Shown: positions 54,600 to 64,000 of the stretch, piece after piece
Layout: each line of letters begins with the position of its first letter
How positions within the stretch are numbered: position 1 is the first letter of the stretch
The notes under the pieces: model-generated
What the model was told of the DNA's origin: nothing
Database searches by the model: none
The model's input: only the letters and a program-made list of their open reading frames with translations
NCBI RefSeq assembly: GCF_001544875.2
Contig: NZ_FCOA02000002.1
Coordinates: forward strand, 62,001-126,000
Length of the DNA stretch: 64,000 nt
Direction: 5' to 3'
Origin: Caballeronia hypogeia
Lineage (GTDB): Bacteria > Pseudomonadota > Gammaproteobacteria > Burkholderiales > Burkholderiaceae
Translations under genes and position numbers: made by a program

Positions 54600-57500
54600 T
54601 CAAGCCTGGCCCGCCATCGCGGCGTTCAAGGCGCTAACCAGCGCCAGCGGATCGAACGGCTTGCGCAATTGAATCGCTTTGGGCAGGGCCCGCCGTTCAT
54701 CGTCCGAAAGCAAAAGATCGAAACCCGTGACGAACACGACGCCGAGCCCGGGCATTTCCGCGCACGCCGTCATCGCGAGTTCCACTCCGGACTTTCCCGC
54801 GAGATCGACATCCGTCAGCAGCAACTCGAAGCGATGTTCGCGCAATAGCGCAAGCGCTTCCTCGACGCTCGCCGCCTCCACGATATCCACCCCGAACGTG
54901 CGCAACAGTTCGGCGCTGCTCGCGCGCACGAGTTCGTTGTCTTCGACGAACAGCACGCGCATGCGCGCAGCCGGATCGTCTTGCGCCACGCCCGGCACGC
55001 TCGTCCCCTGATGCGGCGAAGCCAGGACCGGCGCGTCCACGCGTTGCCCCAGCACGTTGCGCACCTTGCGCGCCAGAGCCTCGTGCGTATAAGGCTTGCT
55101 CAGCAGATCGATGCCTTCGTCGAGCCGCCCCGCATGGACGATCGCGTTGTCCGTATAACCGGACGTGAACAGCACCGCGATGCCCGGCACGCGCTCGCGC
55201 GCCTTGCGCGCCAGTTCGGTGCTGCGCAACGGCCCGGGCATCACGACATCGGTGAACAGCAGATCGACCGGCACGCCGCTCTCGACGATCGCCAGGGCGC
55301 TCTGCGCATCCTTCGCGCGCAACACGCGATAGCCGAGATCCGCGAGCAGTTCGACGACCGTCCCGCGTACTTCCTCATCGTCCTCGACGACGAGAATGGT
55401 CTCGCTGCCGCCCTTCGCCGGGCCCGCATCGATGGTCGTTTCGAGATCTTCTTCCTCGCGCGCGCGCGGCAGATAGATGCGCACCGTCGTGCCGTGCCCC
55501 TGCTCGCTGTACACCTTCACATGGCCGCCGGACTGCTTGACGAAGCCATATACCATCGACAACCCGAGGCCCGTGCCCTGACCTTCGCGCTTGGTCGTGA
55601 AGAACGGTTCGAACGCGCGCTCGCGCACTTCCGGCGACATGCCCGAGCCCGTGTCGGTTACCGCGACCATCACGTACTGGCCGGGCGTGACGTCGGCGTT
55701 GCGCAATGCGTAGGTTTCATCGAGCGATGCATTGCCTGCTTCGATCGTGAGCTTGCCGTGACCGCTCATTGCGTCGCGCGCGTTGATCGCGAGATTGAGC
55801 AGTGCGTTCTCGACCTGAAACGGATCGATGAGCGTGTTCCACAAGCCGCCCGACACGATGGTCTCGATTTCGATGCCATCGCCGAGCGCGCGGCGGAACA
55901 TGTCGTCGAGACCGCGCACGAAGCGGCCCAGATTCACGACCTTCGGCGCGAGCGGCTGCCGTCTGCCGAACGCGAGCAGTTGCGACGCCAGATTCGCTCC
56001 ACGCGCGACGCCCGCGAGCGCATTGCGCACGCGCTGCTCAGCCTTGTCGCGGCCGGCCACGTCCTTGGCGAGCAGTTGCAGATTGCCGCCGATCACCTGC
56101 AGCAGATTGTTGAAGTCGTGCGCGACGCCGCCCGTGAGCTTGCCGATCGCCTCCATCTTCTGCGCCATGCGCAGCGCTTCCTCGGCGTGACGCAGCGCCT
56201 CGCTGGTTTCGCGGTCCGCCGTGACGTCGCGGCCCACGCCGTGAATGCGCCGCGTGCGCGGATCGAGCGACACCGTCCACGCGATCCAGCGCCAGCCGCC
56301 GTCCGCGCGCTTCAGCCGGCACTCGTAGCGCACCGGCTGGCCGCTCGCGCGCAGGAGGTCGAGCTCCGCGGCGGCGCTTTGCGTATCGTCGGGATGCACG
56401 AGGTCCAGCACGGCGTGTGAATGCAGGCGCTGCGAGTCGAATCCCAGCACCGTGGTCCACGAAGGGCTCACGCGCAGGAGCGCGCCCTCGGCGCTCGCGA
56501 CATAGAACAGGTCCTCGCTCAGCTCCCACAACCGGTCGCGATCGGCAACGGCGTCGGCCACTCGCCGCTCCAGCGTCTCGTTGAGATCGCGTAACGCGTC
56601 CTGCGCCTTGGTGCGCTCGGCGATCTCGTCCTGCGCTGCGCGATAGAGCCGCGCATTGTCGATGGCGATCGCCGCCTGCGCCGCGATGCCCTCGAGAATG
56701 CGCTCCGCGCGCTCGGTGAACACGCCCGGCTCCGGATGGCCGAAGAACAGTCCGCCGAGCACTTCGCCCGTGCGCGAGACCACCGGCGCGGCGAGATAGC
56801 TGCACACCGCGAGATGGCCCTTCGGCATGCCGTGATGCGGCGCGTTGTGTCCATAGCGCGGGTCCTTCGTGATGTCGTCCGAACGCACGGTGCCGACGCC
56901 TTCGAAGGTCGGCCCGAACACGGCGGTGTTGCGCGGCATCGGGAACCGGGCGAAGCTGTCCTTCGGCACGCCCGACAGCGTGTAGAGCGTGTAACGGCCG
57001 CCTTCGTCGTCGATCACGTTGTAGAAGAACGAGCCGAAGGCGGCGCCGGTCAGCTCCGTCGCGGCGTCCACCACCACCTGCACGGCGCGGCTCAGATCGA
57101 GTTCGCCCGCGACCGCCGTGCCGACGCGATTGATGATCTCGAGCGTGCGCGATTCTTCGCGCAGCTTCTGCTCCGTCTCGCGGCGCAAGCGCGCGAGCCG
57201 CAGATTGCTCGCCACGCGCGCGAGCAATTCGCGCGCGGAGAAGGGTTTGGTCAGATAGTCGTCGGCGCCCGCTTCGAGGCCGTCCATGCGCGCTTCCTCG
57301 CCCGCGCGCGCCGACAGCAGCACGACCGGCGTCTCGCGCAGCGCCTCGTCCTCGCGCAGCGCGCGCAGCAGGCCGAAGCCGTCGAGGTGCGGCATCATCA
57401 CGTCCGAGACGATGACTTCTGGGCGGCTCGCGCGGGCCATCGCGAGCGCGGCATCGCCATCGGCCGCGATGCTCACTTCGTGGCCCGCCGCCGCCAGCAT

Positions 57501-59480
57501 GCGGCGCATGTAGTCGCGCAAATCGGCGTTGTCGTCGACCACGAGCACGCGGCCGGGCAGCGCGTGCGCTGGCTTCGGCTCGTCGGTCGGGGTCACGCCG
57601 AGCGGCGTGTCCTCCTGGCTTTCGATGTTGGCCCACTCGGTCGCGTCGGGCATCCAGCGCATGGCTGCGTCGACATAAGAGCGCGCGCGTGAGCTCGCTT
57701 CGGCATGCGGCGCGCCATGCCCGCCGGCGGCCTCTTCAGTCGACGCGGGCAGCGTCACCGTGAAGCGCGTGCCGGCGCCGAGCCGGCTTTGCACGCCGAT
57801 CGCGCCGCCGTGCAGCTTGACGAGCTCCTGCACCATCGCGAGCCCGATGCCGCTGCCTTCCACGGACCGGCCCGCCGCGCCCGCGACGCGATGAAAGCGC
57901 TCGAACACGCGCGCGAGTTCGCTTTCCGGAATGCCGATGCCGGTGTCGCGCACGCTCATCTCGACGCCGCGCTGTGCGTTGGCGCGCAGCGTGATGGCGA
58001 TGACGCCATCGAACGTGAACTTCAGCGCGTTCGACAGCAGGTTCATCACGATCTTTTCCCACATGTCGCGATCGATATCCGCGATCACCGGAACAGGCTC
58101 GATATCGATCTCGAGACGCAGGCCGGCCGTCTCGATCGCCGAGCGAAACAGCGACGCGAGTTCGGCGGTGAACACGGCGATGTCGGTCGGCTGCCGGTGA
58201 ATCTCGATGCGTCCGGCCTCGATGCGCGAGAAGTCGAGCAGCGCATTGACGAGTTTCAGCAGCCGCAGTCCGTTGCGATGCATGATCTCGACGAGCCGCA
58301 GGTCCTCGGCGCTCACGCGTTCCGGACTGGCGAGCAGTTCTTCGAGCGGGCCCAGCATCAGCGTGAGCGGCGTTCTGAACTCGTGACTGATGTTGGAGAA
58401 GAACGTGGTCTTGGCGCGGTCGATTTCGGCGAGCGCTTCGGCGCGGCGCCGTTCTTCGTCGTAGGCATGTGCGTAGCCGATCGCCGCGCCGATCTGGCTC
58501 GCGACCAGATTCGCGAACGCGCGATAGCCTTCGTCGAAGAGCCGGTAGGGATTGAGCGCCGCGATGAGCACGCCCGCGCGGCCGGACTCGCCGGCTTGCG
58601 CGATCGGCAGCAGCACGGCGCTGCCGGGCGCCGTATTCCAAGTACCGCCCGGCAGCGGCGCGTCGAAGCGCTGCGCGAGATCCGTCACCACGCGCGCCTG
58701 GTTTGCGCGCAGCACGTCGCGCCACGGCCAGGGATGCGCCTGCTTCGCGTGCAGCATCGAGGGCGCGGCCGGATGCCCTGGCGCGATACCGCAAGAGCCC
58801 ACCAGCGTCGCCGATTCGTCGCCCGGCTCCGCTGCGTAGAGCAGCGCGAAGGGCAGGTCGCGCGACGCGCTCTCGAGCGCGTTCATCGACAGTTCGCAGG
58901 CCTCGCGCCACGCGCGCGCATCCGCGGCCGACGCCGCGAGTTCGCGCAGCACGTTGAGCTGGCGCTCGCCGAGCACCCGCTGGGTGTCGTCGCTGTTGGC
59001 GCAGATGATGCCGCCCGCGCCGCCGCGATCGTCGGGAATCGGGCTGTAGGAGAACGTGTAGTACGTTTCCTCGGGAAAGCCGTTGCGCTCCATGATGAGG
59101 AGCTTCTGTTCGACGTAAGTGCCTTCGACGCCGGTGAGCGCCGTGTCGAGCAGCGGCCCGATGTCGCTCCATATCTCGCGCCACACGACCGACGTAGGCT
59201 GGCCGAGCGCCTGCGGATGTTTGCCGCCGATGATCGACTTGTAGGCGTCGTTGTAGAAGAACAGGAGGTCGGGGCCCCAGCCGACCCAGATCGGCTGGCG
59301 CGAGGTCAGCATGATGCGGATGGCCGTCTTGAGGCTTTGCGGCCAGTGCGCCGGCGCGCCGAGCGTGGTCTGCGTCCAATCGAACCCGCGGATGAGCGCG
59401 CCCATTTCGCCGCCCCCCAGAAGGAAGCTCGGGTCGAGCCCGCTATTCCTCGTATCCGCGATCAGATTGTCAGGTTTCAT
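54600..59480 (-). CDS. Giant hybrid histidine kinase with two kinase cores and three receivers
   Basis: 1626 aa. Order: PAS-like (about 35-155), GAF (160-335), HisKA with [13 protein letters not shown] (His near 360), HATPase (470-590; [25 protein letters not shown]), receiver 1 (640-765; [11 protein letters not shown]), GAF (790-945), PAS (990-1095), second His[14 protein letters not shown] (His near 1121), second HATPase (1225-1335; [16 protein letters not shown]), receiver 2 (1355-1465; FTDVVMPGP) and receiver 3 (1505-1623; LLTDVDLAG). No transmembrane helices. ATG 59480 is chosen for MKPDNLIAD with GGAG upstream; the frame stays open to 59744. No response-regulator gene is adjacent. Confidence 0.93.
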   Translation of the reverse strand: MKPDNLIADTRNSGLDPSFLLGGGEMGALIRGFDWTQTTLGAPAHWPQSLKTAIRIMLTSRQPIWVGWGPDLLFFYNDAYKSIIGGKHPQALGQPTSVVWREIWSDIGPLLDTALTGVEGTYVEQKLLIMERNGFPEETYYTFSYSPIPDDRGGAGGIICANSDDTQRVLGERQLNVLRELAASAADARAWREACELSMNALESASRDLPFALLYAAEPGDESATLVGSCGIAPGHPAAPSMLHAKQAHPWPWRDVLRANQARVVTDLAQRFDAPLPGGTWNTAPGSAVLLPIAQAGESGRAGVLIAALNPYRLFDEGYRAFANLVASQIGAAIGYAHAYDEERRRAEALAEIDRAKTTFFSNISHEFRTPLTLMLGPLEELLASPERVSAEDLRLVEIMHRNGLRLLKLVNALLDFSRIEAGRIEIHRQPTDIAVFTAELASLFRSAIETAGLRLEIDIEPVPVIADIDRDMWEKIVMNLLSNALKFTFDGVIAITLRANAQRGVEMSVRDTGIGIPESELARVFERFHRVAGAAGRSVEGSGIGLAMVQELVKLHGGAIGVQSRLGAGTRFTVTLPASTEEAAGGHGAPHAEASSRARSYVDAAMRWMPDATEWANIESQEDTPLGVTPTDEPKPAHALPGRVLVVDDNADLRDYMRRMLAAAGHEVSIAADGDAALAMARASRPEVIVSDVMMPHLDGFGLLRALREDEALRETPVVLLSARAGEEARMDGLEAGADDYLTKPFSARELLARVASNLRLARLRRETEQKLREESRTLEIINRVGTAVAGELDLSRAVQVVVDAATELTGAAFGSFFYNVIDDEGGRYTLYTLSGVPKDSFARFPMPRNTAVFGPTFEGVGTVRSDDITKDPRYGHNAPHHGMPKGHLAVCSYLAAPVVSRTGEVLGGLFFGHPEPGVFTERAERILEGIAAQAAIAIDNARLYRAAQDEIAERTKAQDALRDLNETLERRVADAVADRDRLWELSEDLFYVASAEGALLRVSPSWTTVLGFDSQRLHSHAVLDLVHPDDTQSAAAELDLLRASGQPVRYECRLKRADGGWRWIAWTVSLDPRTRRIHGVGRDVTADRETSEALRHAEEALRMAQKMEAIGKLTGGVAHDFNNLLQVIGGNLQLLAKDVAGRDKAEQRVRNALAGVARGANLASQLLAFGRRQPLAPKVVNLGRFVRGLDDMFRRALGDGIEIETIVSGGLWNTLIDPFQVENALLNLAINARDAMSGHGKLTIEAGNASLDETYALRNADVTPGQYVMVAVTDTGSGMSPEVRERAFEPFFTTKREGQGTGLGLSMVYGFVKQSGGHVKVYSEQGHGTTVRIYLPRAREEEDLETTIDAGPAKGGSETILVVEDDEEVRGTVVELLADLGYRVLRAKDAQSALAIVESGVPVDLLFTDVVMPGPLRSTELARKARERVPGIAVLFTSGYTDNAIVHAGRLDEGIDLLSKPYTHEALARKVRNVLGQRVDAPVLASPHQGTSVPGVAQDDPAARMRVLFVEDNELVRASSAELLRTFGVDIVEAASVEEALALLREHRFELLLTDVDLAGKSGVELAMTACAEMPGLGVVFVTGFDLLLSDDERRALPKAIQLRKPFDPLALVSALNAAMAGQA

Positions 59481-60058
59481 CGACGCTCGATCTCCTCGCC
59501 CGTCCTCTGGATCGGGCGATGTCAATTTTTGCAAAAGTAAATAATGTCGAATTCTCGCACGGAAAAGCGCTTCCGTTTTCGTCATCCGCACGCGCGATGC
59601 CTGCCCGGCAAGGCTTACGGGTTCGCCGGCCGGAAGCCGGCCTCGCATCCGCCTCGCGGCGACGCGGCGACCGGAATATCCGGGGTCGTCTTCGCTTGGG
59701 AACAGCGTGCCGGCAATTCTTTTGAAGCGTGATTTCATCGGCAAGAGCAGGTCAATTGGCCATAATTTTTTGCACTATACTGATTTGACTGCGTTATCGT
59801 CTGTTCCCGTTTAATCGCGGAATGGTGCGAGTTTTAAAATGGTTTGCCGATTAATTCGAAATGCAAACCGAATCGATGAAACAAAAGCGGCTTGTCTTTC
59901 CTTATCGGGGCGCGCGTTTATGCGATGCGCGCCCGGTCATCGTTCGTCGGTTGCTTCTCGACATTGCGTGACAGCAAGCCCACGTTCGTTCATCGACATG
60001 GTTTTAGCGCGTCGTCCTTTTATGTATCGGCCCATCGGGCCATCCCGTGCATGAGTGA
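59481..60058. other. 578-nt divergent region between kinase and TPR genes
   Basis: No gene seen. It is AT-richer than average in places and contains hairpins ACGGAA-N6-TTCCGT (about 59560-59577) and GGCCGG-aag-CCGGCC (59628-59642). TATACT and TTGACT hexamers near 59774-59790 could belong to promoters for the TPR gene, but no pair is well spaced. Confidence 0.4.
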
Positions 60059-61006
60059 ATGCCCATGAATCAAGATAACAGTGGTCTCGAATTGAGCCTG
60101 GAACAGGCGGAAACCATGTTTCGCCAGCAACTGGAGCAGCGGCCGGATGCGGTTGCGCCGCATAACAATCTCGCGCTCGTGTTGCGACAACAGGGTCGTC
60201 TGACAGAAGCGGAAGAGATGTTGCGCAAGGCTCTGGCGCTGCAGCCGGATTCCGCGGATGTGCACGTCAATCTGGCGCTCGTCCTGTTCGACCTCGGGCG
60301 CGACGCGGAAGCCGGGGCCACGCTCGGCGCCGCGCTGAAGCTCCAGCCGGAAAACGCCATGGCCCATTACATGCACGCCGGCGTCATGGTCCGTCAGGAT
60401 CGCCTGAGCGATGCCCGAACGCACCTGGAGAAGACGCTCGCCGCAGCGCCGGAGTTCGCCGACGCGCATTTCGCATTGGGCGATGTGCTGCGACGTCTGG
60501 GACAACTGCCCGAAGCGGAGGCGGCGTGTCGTCGCGGGATCGACTTGCGTCCGGACCTGGTTGCCGGTTACCTCGGTCTAGGCGATGTGCATTTCGCCAC
60601 CGGCAAACTCGTGGCCGCCGACGAGGCGTTCAATCACGCCCTCGCCATGCAGCCGGAGTCGGCGGAGGCGCACTGCGGATTGGGCAACGTTGCGCATCGC
60701 CGCATGCTGCTCGACGAGGCCGAAGCGCAATATCGGCAAGCGCTGGCCAAACGCCCGGTATTTTTCGAGGCGAGCCGAGGCCTCGGGCTCGTGCTGATCG
60801 ACAGCGGACATTTCGTCGAGTCGGAAGCCGCACTGCGGCAGGCATTGTCGATTCAGCCGGACGATCCGATCGCCAGAAATGCGCTGAATTTCGCTCTGGC
60901 GCGAAAGGCCGATTCCGACACGTTGGGACTTCAGACAGACCCCAAGACTCTCGTTCAAGGCAGCCGCCGCGACCGGGCCGAGAGCAAGACCGGCGGCAAG
61001 CGCTAA
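60059..61006 (+). CDS. Tetratricopeptide repeat (TPR) protein
   Basis: 315 aa with about eight consecutive 34-residue TPRs from about residue 10 to 285, e.g. APHNNLALVLRQQGRLTEAE and ADVHVNLALVLFDLGRDAEA. No signal peptide or catalytic domain. It is a protein-interaction scaffold of unknown partner. An in-frame ATG two codons on (60065) is an alternative start. The C-terminal 30 residues are basic and low-complexity. Confidence 0.87.
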   Translation: MPMNQDNSGLELSLEQAETMFRQQLEQRPDAVAPHNNLALVLRQQGRLTEAEEMLRKALALQPDSADVHVNLALVLFDLGRDAEAGATLGAALKLQPENAMAHYMHAGVMVRQDRLSDARTHLEKTLAAAPEFADAHFALGDVLRRLGQLPEAEAACRRGIDLRPDLVAGYLGLGDVHFATGKLVAADEAFNHALAMQPESAEAHCGLGNVAHRRMLLDEAEAQYRQALAKRPVFFEASRGLGLVLIDSGHFVESEAALRQALSIQPDDPIARNALNFALARKADSDTLGLQTDPKTLVQGSRRDRAESKTGGKR

Positions 61007-61223
61007 TCTCCAGGCGGGCCTCGACCGGGGCTCGCACGAATCCCTGCAGTGATTCCATTACGGCACGTCGCGACTGCACCGCGACGAGTCCCGCTTCACC
61101 TCCATCGCCTCATCTTCTCCAGATGGCTGCGCGCCTTGCGCGGCACATCTCTTGCTGGATATGTCGCTCAAATCGATAACGTGCGCATGACCTCTCGAGC
61201 GCCAGCATGACTCAAGCGAAACC

Positions 61224-61490
61224 ATGTCCAGACCGATGCCGAAATCCACCTCAAACTCCGACGCGGGAGCGCGCGAAGACTTCGACATCTACGCATCGTA
61301 TGTGGTGAACGCGACGGGCATGCACATCGGCACCCTGAAGGTCGTGAGAAAGCGCGACAAGCGCGTGCTTTATCCGTTCGATGGCTGCGAGACCATCGGC
61401 CCGTTCGAATCGAGCGAGGATGCGCGGCGCGCGGCCGTCGTGCTCGGCGAGCGCATCGCCGACGCGGACCTAGCCAATCCGGAGCCCTGA
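61224..61490 (+). CDS. Small conserved-looking protein (possibly DUF6723)
   Basis: 88 aa. The core DFDIYASYVVNATGMHIGTL, then KVVRKRDKRVLYPFDGCE and SEDARRAAVVLGERI looks like a small beta-strand plus helix fold seen in Burkholderia proteins. The DUF6723 assignment is from memory and uncertain. ATG at 61239 (residue 6) is an alternative start. Confidence 0.6.
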   Translation: MSRPMPKSTSNSDAGAREDFDIYASYVVNATGMHIGTLKVVRKRDKRVLYPFDGCETIGPFESSEDARRAAVVLGERIADADLANPEP

Positions 61491-61813
61491 GCAGCGCTCC
61501 GAGTGCCGTCCCGCATGTCCTATGACGATGTGGTTGGGTACGTCGTATGCGCCTGTCCTTGACGCAGACGGCACGCCGCGCGCGGCCAAATCTGACAAGA
61601 GTCCGACACGACCGTGAGCCAGGCGGTAAGAAGCCCCGCGCATCACACGGACGATCGGCAAGAATGGCGCGCGCTTCGGGGAAAACCCCAGCGTTTCGAT
61701 CGTCCTAGGACATGCAGCGCACGCGGCATGCGTCTGTATCTTGACCTCAAGGCGGTGCAAGGCGCGCGAACGCGGGCGCAGCACCGGGTCACTGACGCAT
61801 CCGGAACACGACT
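61491..61813. other. Intergenic region upstream of the MHS transporter
   Basis: 323 nt without a recognisable gene. A GGGG-AAAA-CCCC mini-hairpin lies near 61678-61689. No clear promoter elements. Confidence 0.35.
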
Positions 61814-63235
61814 ATGAGTTACCTGCAACCATCCACGAGGCAGGGCCAGCACACGGCGCCCGATCAGACGCCGTCGCGCGCGCCGATTCGACGCGCCATG
61901 GCCGCCTCGGCAATCGGCAATGCGACCGAGTGGTTCGACTACGGCATCTACAGCTACGGCCTGACCTATATCTCCGCCGCGCTCTTTCCCGGCAGCACCG
62001 CGCAAGCCACGCTGTTCGCGCTCGCCACTTTCGCGATCTCGTTCCTGGTCCGTCCGCTCGGCGGGCTGTTCTGGGGACCGCTCGGCGACCGCCTCGGCCG
62101 CAAACATGTGCTGGCGCTGACCATCATCATCATGTCGATGGCTACGCTGCTCGTGGGCCTGCTGCCTTCGTATGCGAGCGTGGGCATCTGGGCGCCCGCG
62201 GCGCTCGTCGTGCTGCGCATGATTCAGGGCTTTTCCACCGGCGGCGAGTACGGCGGCGCGGCGACCTTCATGGCCGAGTACGCACCGGACCACAAACGCG
62301 GCTTCTGCGGCAGCTTCCTCGAATTCGGCACGCTGGCGGGCTTCTCGCTCGGCGCGTTCCTGATGCTCGGCTGCTCCGTGCTGCTCGGCAACGACGCGAT
62401 GCATTCATGGGGCTGGCGTCTGCCGTTCCTGGTCGCGGCGCCGCTCGGTCTGATCGGCCTGTATCTGCGCTCGAAGATGGAAGACACGCCGGTGTTCCGC
62501 GAGTGCGCGGAGGCGGCGGAGCGCGAGCATCATGCGGGCGTCCCGCTGCGAGAACTGTTCGCGAGCTACTGGAAGCCGTTGCTGCAACTGGGCGGTCTGG
62601 TGGTCGCGCTGAACGTCGTCAACTATGTGCTGCTCGCCTATATGCCGACCTTCATGAAGAAGGAACTGGGCATGAGCGACAACCTCTCGCTGCTGCTGCC
62701 GCTGATCGGCATGCTCTCGATGATGGTGCTGCTGCCGTTCGCGGGCGCGCTGTCGGATCGCGTCGGACGCAAGAAGGTGTGGTGGCTCTCGCTGGTCGGT
62801 ATCTTCGTCGCGGCCGTGCCCATGTTCACGCTGATGTCGCATGGCATCGCGGGCGCGCTGATCGGTCTGAGCGTGCTGGGTCTTCTTTATGTGCCGCAAC
62901 TGGCGAGCATCTCGGCCATGTTCCCCGCGATGTTCCCGACGCAGGCGCGCTATGCCGGCATGGCGATCGCCTATAACGTGTCGACATCGATCTTCGGCGG
63001 CACGGCGCCGATGGTCACCGACTGGCTCATCGGCCGCACGGGCAGCACGCTGGTGCCGGCTTACTACATGATGGGGGCGTGCGTGGTGGGCGCGGTCGCG
63101 TTGCTGTTCGTGACGGAGACAGTGGGCTGCTCGCTGCGCGGACGCGAGATTCCGGGACAGGCGGTGGTTGCGAAGCGCGACGCGCGACGTGTCGATGCGC
63201 ATCATGAAGCGATGCCGGATCATCGGCACGCGTGA
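61814..63235 (+). CDS. MFS transporter, MHS family (ProP-like)
   Basis: 473 aa, 12 predicted helices. ASAIGNATEWFDYGIYSYGL, RPLGGLFWGPLGDRLGRKHV, MIQGFSTGGEYGGAATFMAE and SDRVGRKKVWW are MHS signatures closest to the ProP proline/betaine group. It is a proton-coupled symporter of a zwitterion or carboxylate. Its C-terminal tail is hydrophilic and His-rich, without the coiled coil of E. coli ProP. Confidence 0.92.
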   Translation: MSYLQPSTRQGQHTAPDQTPSRAPIRRAMAASAIGNATEWFDYGIYSYGLTYISAALFPGSTAQATLFALATFAISFLVRPLGGLFWGPLGDRLGRKHVLALTIIIMSMATLLVGLLPSYASVGIWAPAALVVLRMIQGFSTGGEYGGAATFMAEYAPDHKRGFCGSFLEFGTLAGFSLGAFLMLGCSVLLGNDAMHSWGWRLPFLVAAPLGLIGLYLRSKMEDTPVFRECAEAAEREHHAGVPLRELFASYWKPLLQLGGLVVALNVVNYVLLAYMPTFMKKELGMSDNLSLLLPLIGMLSMMVLLPFAGALSDRVGRKKVWWLSLVGIFVAAVPMFTLMSHGIAGALIGLSVLGLLYVPQLASISAMFPAMFPTQARYAGMAIAYNVSTSIFGGTAPMVTDWLIGRTGSTLVPAYYMMGACVVGAVALLFVTETVGCSLRGREIPGQAVVAKRDARRVDAHHEAMPDHRHA

Positions 63236-63256
63236 AACCGATAGCGGGCAGAAGCG

Positions 63257-63290
63257 ACAATGATCCGCTGCTGAAGCAGCGGATCATTGT
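63257..63290. terminator. Perfect 16-bp hairpin after the MHS gene
   Basis: ACAATGATCCGCTGCT-ga-AGCAGCGGATCATTGT: perfect arms with a 2-nt loop, 21 nt past the MHS stop and between convergent genes. A GTTTACT follows on the plus strand. Likely a bidirectional terminator. Confidence 0.7.
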
Positions 63291-63327
63291 GTTTACTAGC
63301 TACCATCCGCTGTCATCTGGACGTGTA

Positions 63328-63825
63328 CTAGTCTCTTGTCTCCTGAGCCGGCATTTCGAGCACGCGCTGTCCGTCCGTCCCCACGGCCGACTTCCCCGGG
63401 GCCGGGCGCGGCGTGTAGACGGCATTGCCGACCGTGACGGGTATCGAAGCCGCCTTGCTACCGCCAGGAACGTGGGCGAATACGTTCAGGAAGTACACGC
63501 CGGCGGTGCCGGCCTGAACCGTGACGGTGTCTTGCGCCGAACCTCGGGAATCGGCGCTGAGCCGGGTCTGAGCAGCGCTTTCCAGCGCGAGCCCGCCCTC
63601 CGTCGTGTAGGTGATGGCGGCGCCGGATGCCGGCAAGCCCGCGAAATCGATCCGCACGCGAATGGGCTTGCGCGGCTCGCCTTCGGCGCCGCTGGTGCTC
63701 ACGCGAATGCTGTCGTACCCGGTTTTCACGCCCGGCTGCGAGCCCGCCAGCTCGCTGGCGCACACGCACACGCTCGCGCCGCCGCACACCATCGCAAGAC
63801 TGATGAGTAGAAGGGAGATTTTCAT
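63328..63825 (-). CDS. Secreted protein of unknown function
   Basis: 165 aa. Signal sequence MKISLLLISLAMVCGGASVC, with adjacent cysteines, so a lipoprotein is possible. A beta-rich domain follows (RKPIRVRIDFAGLPASGAAI; DTVTVQAGTAGVYFLNVFAH), which reads like an Ig- or FN3-like fold. It lies 13 nt downstream of the truncated gene at the window edge, on the same strand, so they are probably co-transcribed. Confidence 0.72.
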   Translation of the reverse strand: MKISLLLISLAMVCGGASVCVCASELAGSQPGVKTGYDSIRVSTSGAEGEPRKPIRVRIDFAGLPASGAAITYTTEGGLALESAAQTRLSADSRGSAQDTVTVQAGTAGVYFLNVFAHVPGGSKAASIPVTVGNAVYTPRPAPGKSAVGTDGQRVLEMPAQETRD

Positions 63826-63838
63826 CGACTGCTCCGGT

Positions 63839-64000
63839 TTATTGAGCCACGCGTTCGAGCGCGACCGTTAAACAGCGCGGTACGCTGTCGATCGCCGGAT
63901 CGGCCATGTCCATATTCTTTTCCGGGAAGACGGTGGCGACGTAGTCGCCGGCCTCGGGGAGCGGGAAGGTCGCGACGAAGCCGTTTGGTGTGTCGTCGCC
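63839..64000 (-). CDS. C-terminal end of a gene cut by the window edge
   Basis: The last 53 codons and stop of a minus-strand gene: GDDTPNGFVATFPLPEAGDY, then VATVFPEKNMDMADPAIDSV and PRCLTVALERVAQ. Beta-rich text, family not recognised. It sits directly upstream of the secreted protein gene. Confidence 0.6.
   Translation of the reverse strand, partial: GDDTPNGFVATFPLPEAGDYVATVFPEKNMDMADPAIDSVPRCLTVALERVAQ

Noticed and set aside
59839..60054. 71-codon open frame upstream of the TPR gene
   Set aside because: No SD and an unconvincing composition; more likely leader or promoter DNA.
1..64000. tRNA, rRNA or CRISPR array
   Set aside because: I saw no T-loop/anticodon arrangements, rRNA-like sequence or spaced direct repeats.

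Overview
The window is a GC-rich stretch of a Burkholderiaceae chromosome. The ornibactin/malleobactin-type siderophore genes, Burkholderia-style OmpC-like porin, MHS-family transporters, PaoABC-type aldehyde oxidoreductase and many LysR regulators fit Paraburkholderia, Caballeronia or a close relative (inference from family content, not from any search).

Positions 1-13735 hold a siderophore locus: an ECF sigma factor (OrbS-like), an MbtH-like protein, an internally deleted TauD/SyrP-like dioxygenase (orbG scar), ABC uptake genes (ATPase, double-length FecCD permease, FhuF-like reductase, periplasmic binding protein), a cyclic-peptide ABC exporter (OrbE) and a TonB-dependent receptor. Three promoters share one architecture: (G/C)TAAA(A/G)A(A/T), 14 nt, CGTC. 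They sit before the MbtH gene and, back to back, before the exporter and before a short frameshifted piece of an NRPS adenylation domain. No intact NRPS, ornithine hydroxylase or formyltransferase is present, so the locus looks like an uptake system that has lost its biosynthetic arm. A lower-GC two-gene module (6290-8949, minus strand) lies between the binding-protein gene and the exporter. It encodes a four-helix membrane protein and a soluble partner of unknown family, with its own promoter. It is the best candidate here for an undescribed system.

Positions 13736-32003 hold metabolic genes: a LysR regulator divergent from an iron-type alcohol dehydrogenase; a urea transporter, class II aldolase and 4-OT tautomerase set; malate synthase G; a SEC-C protein; paoABC; and a LysR-controlled MFS / M20 amidohydrolase / DUF2817 peptidase group.

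Positions 32004-43423 contain small redox and membrane proteins, an OFA-family (oxalate/formate-type) MFS carrier with its 45-aa small subunit, an aldehyde dehydrogenase with a DUF779 partner, an enoyl-CoA hydratase with an acyl-CoA synthetase, two GSTs, and an NAD(P)H-quinone-type oxidoreductase divergent from its LysR regulator.

Positions 43424-64000 carry a branched-chain-amino-acid-type (HAAT) ABC operon whose two ATPases are fused, a porin, galactose mutarotase, a HAD phosphatase, DAHP synthase, an EAL-CBS-GGDEF protein, a 1626-aa double-core hybrid histidine kinase, a TPR protein, another MHS transporter, a secreted protein and a gene cut by the window end. No tRNA, rRNA, CRISPR array, integrase or IS element was seen.
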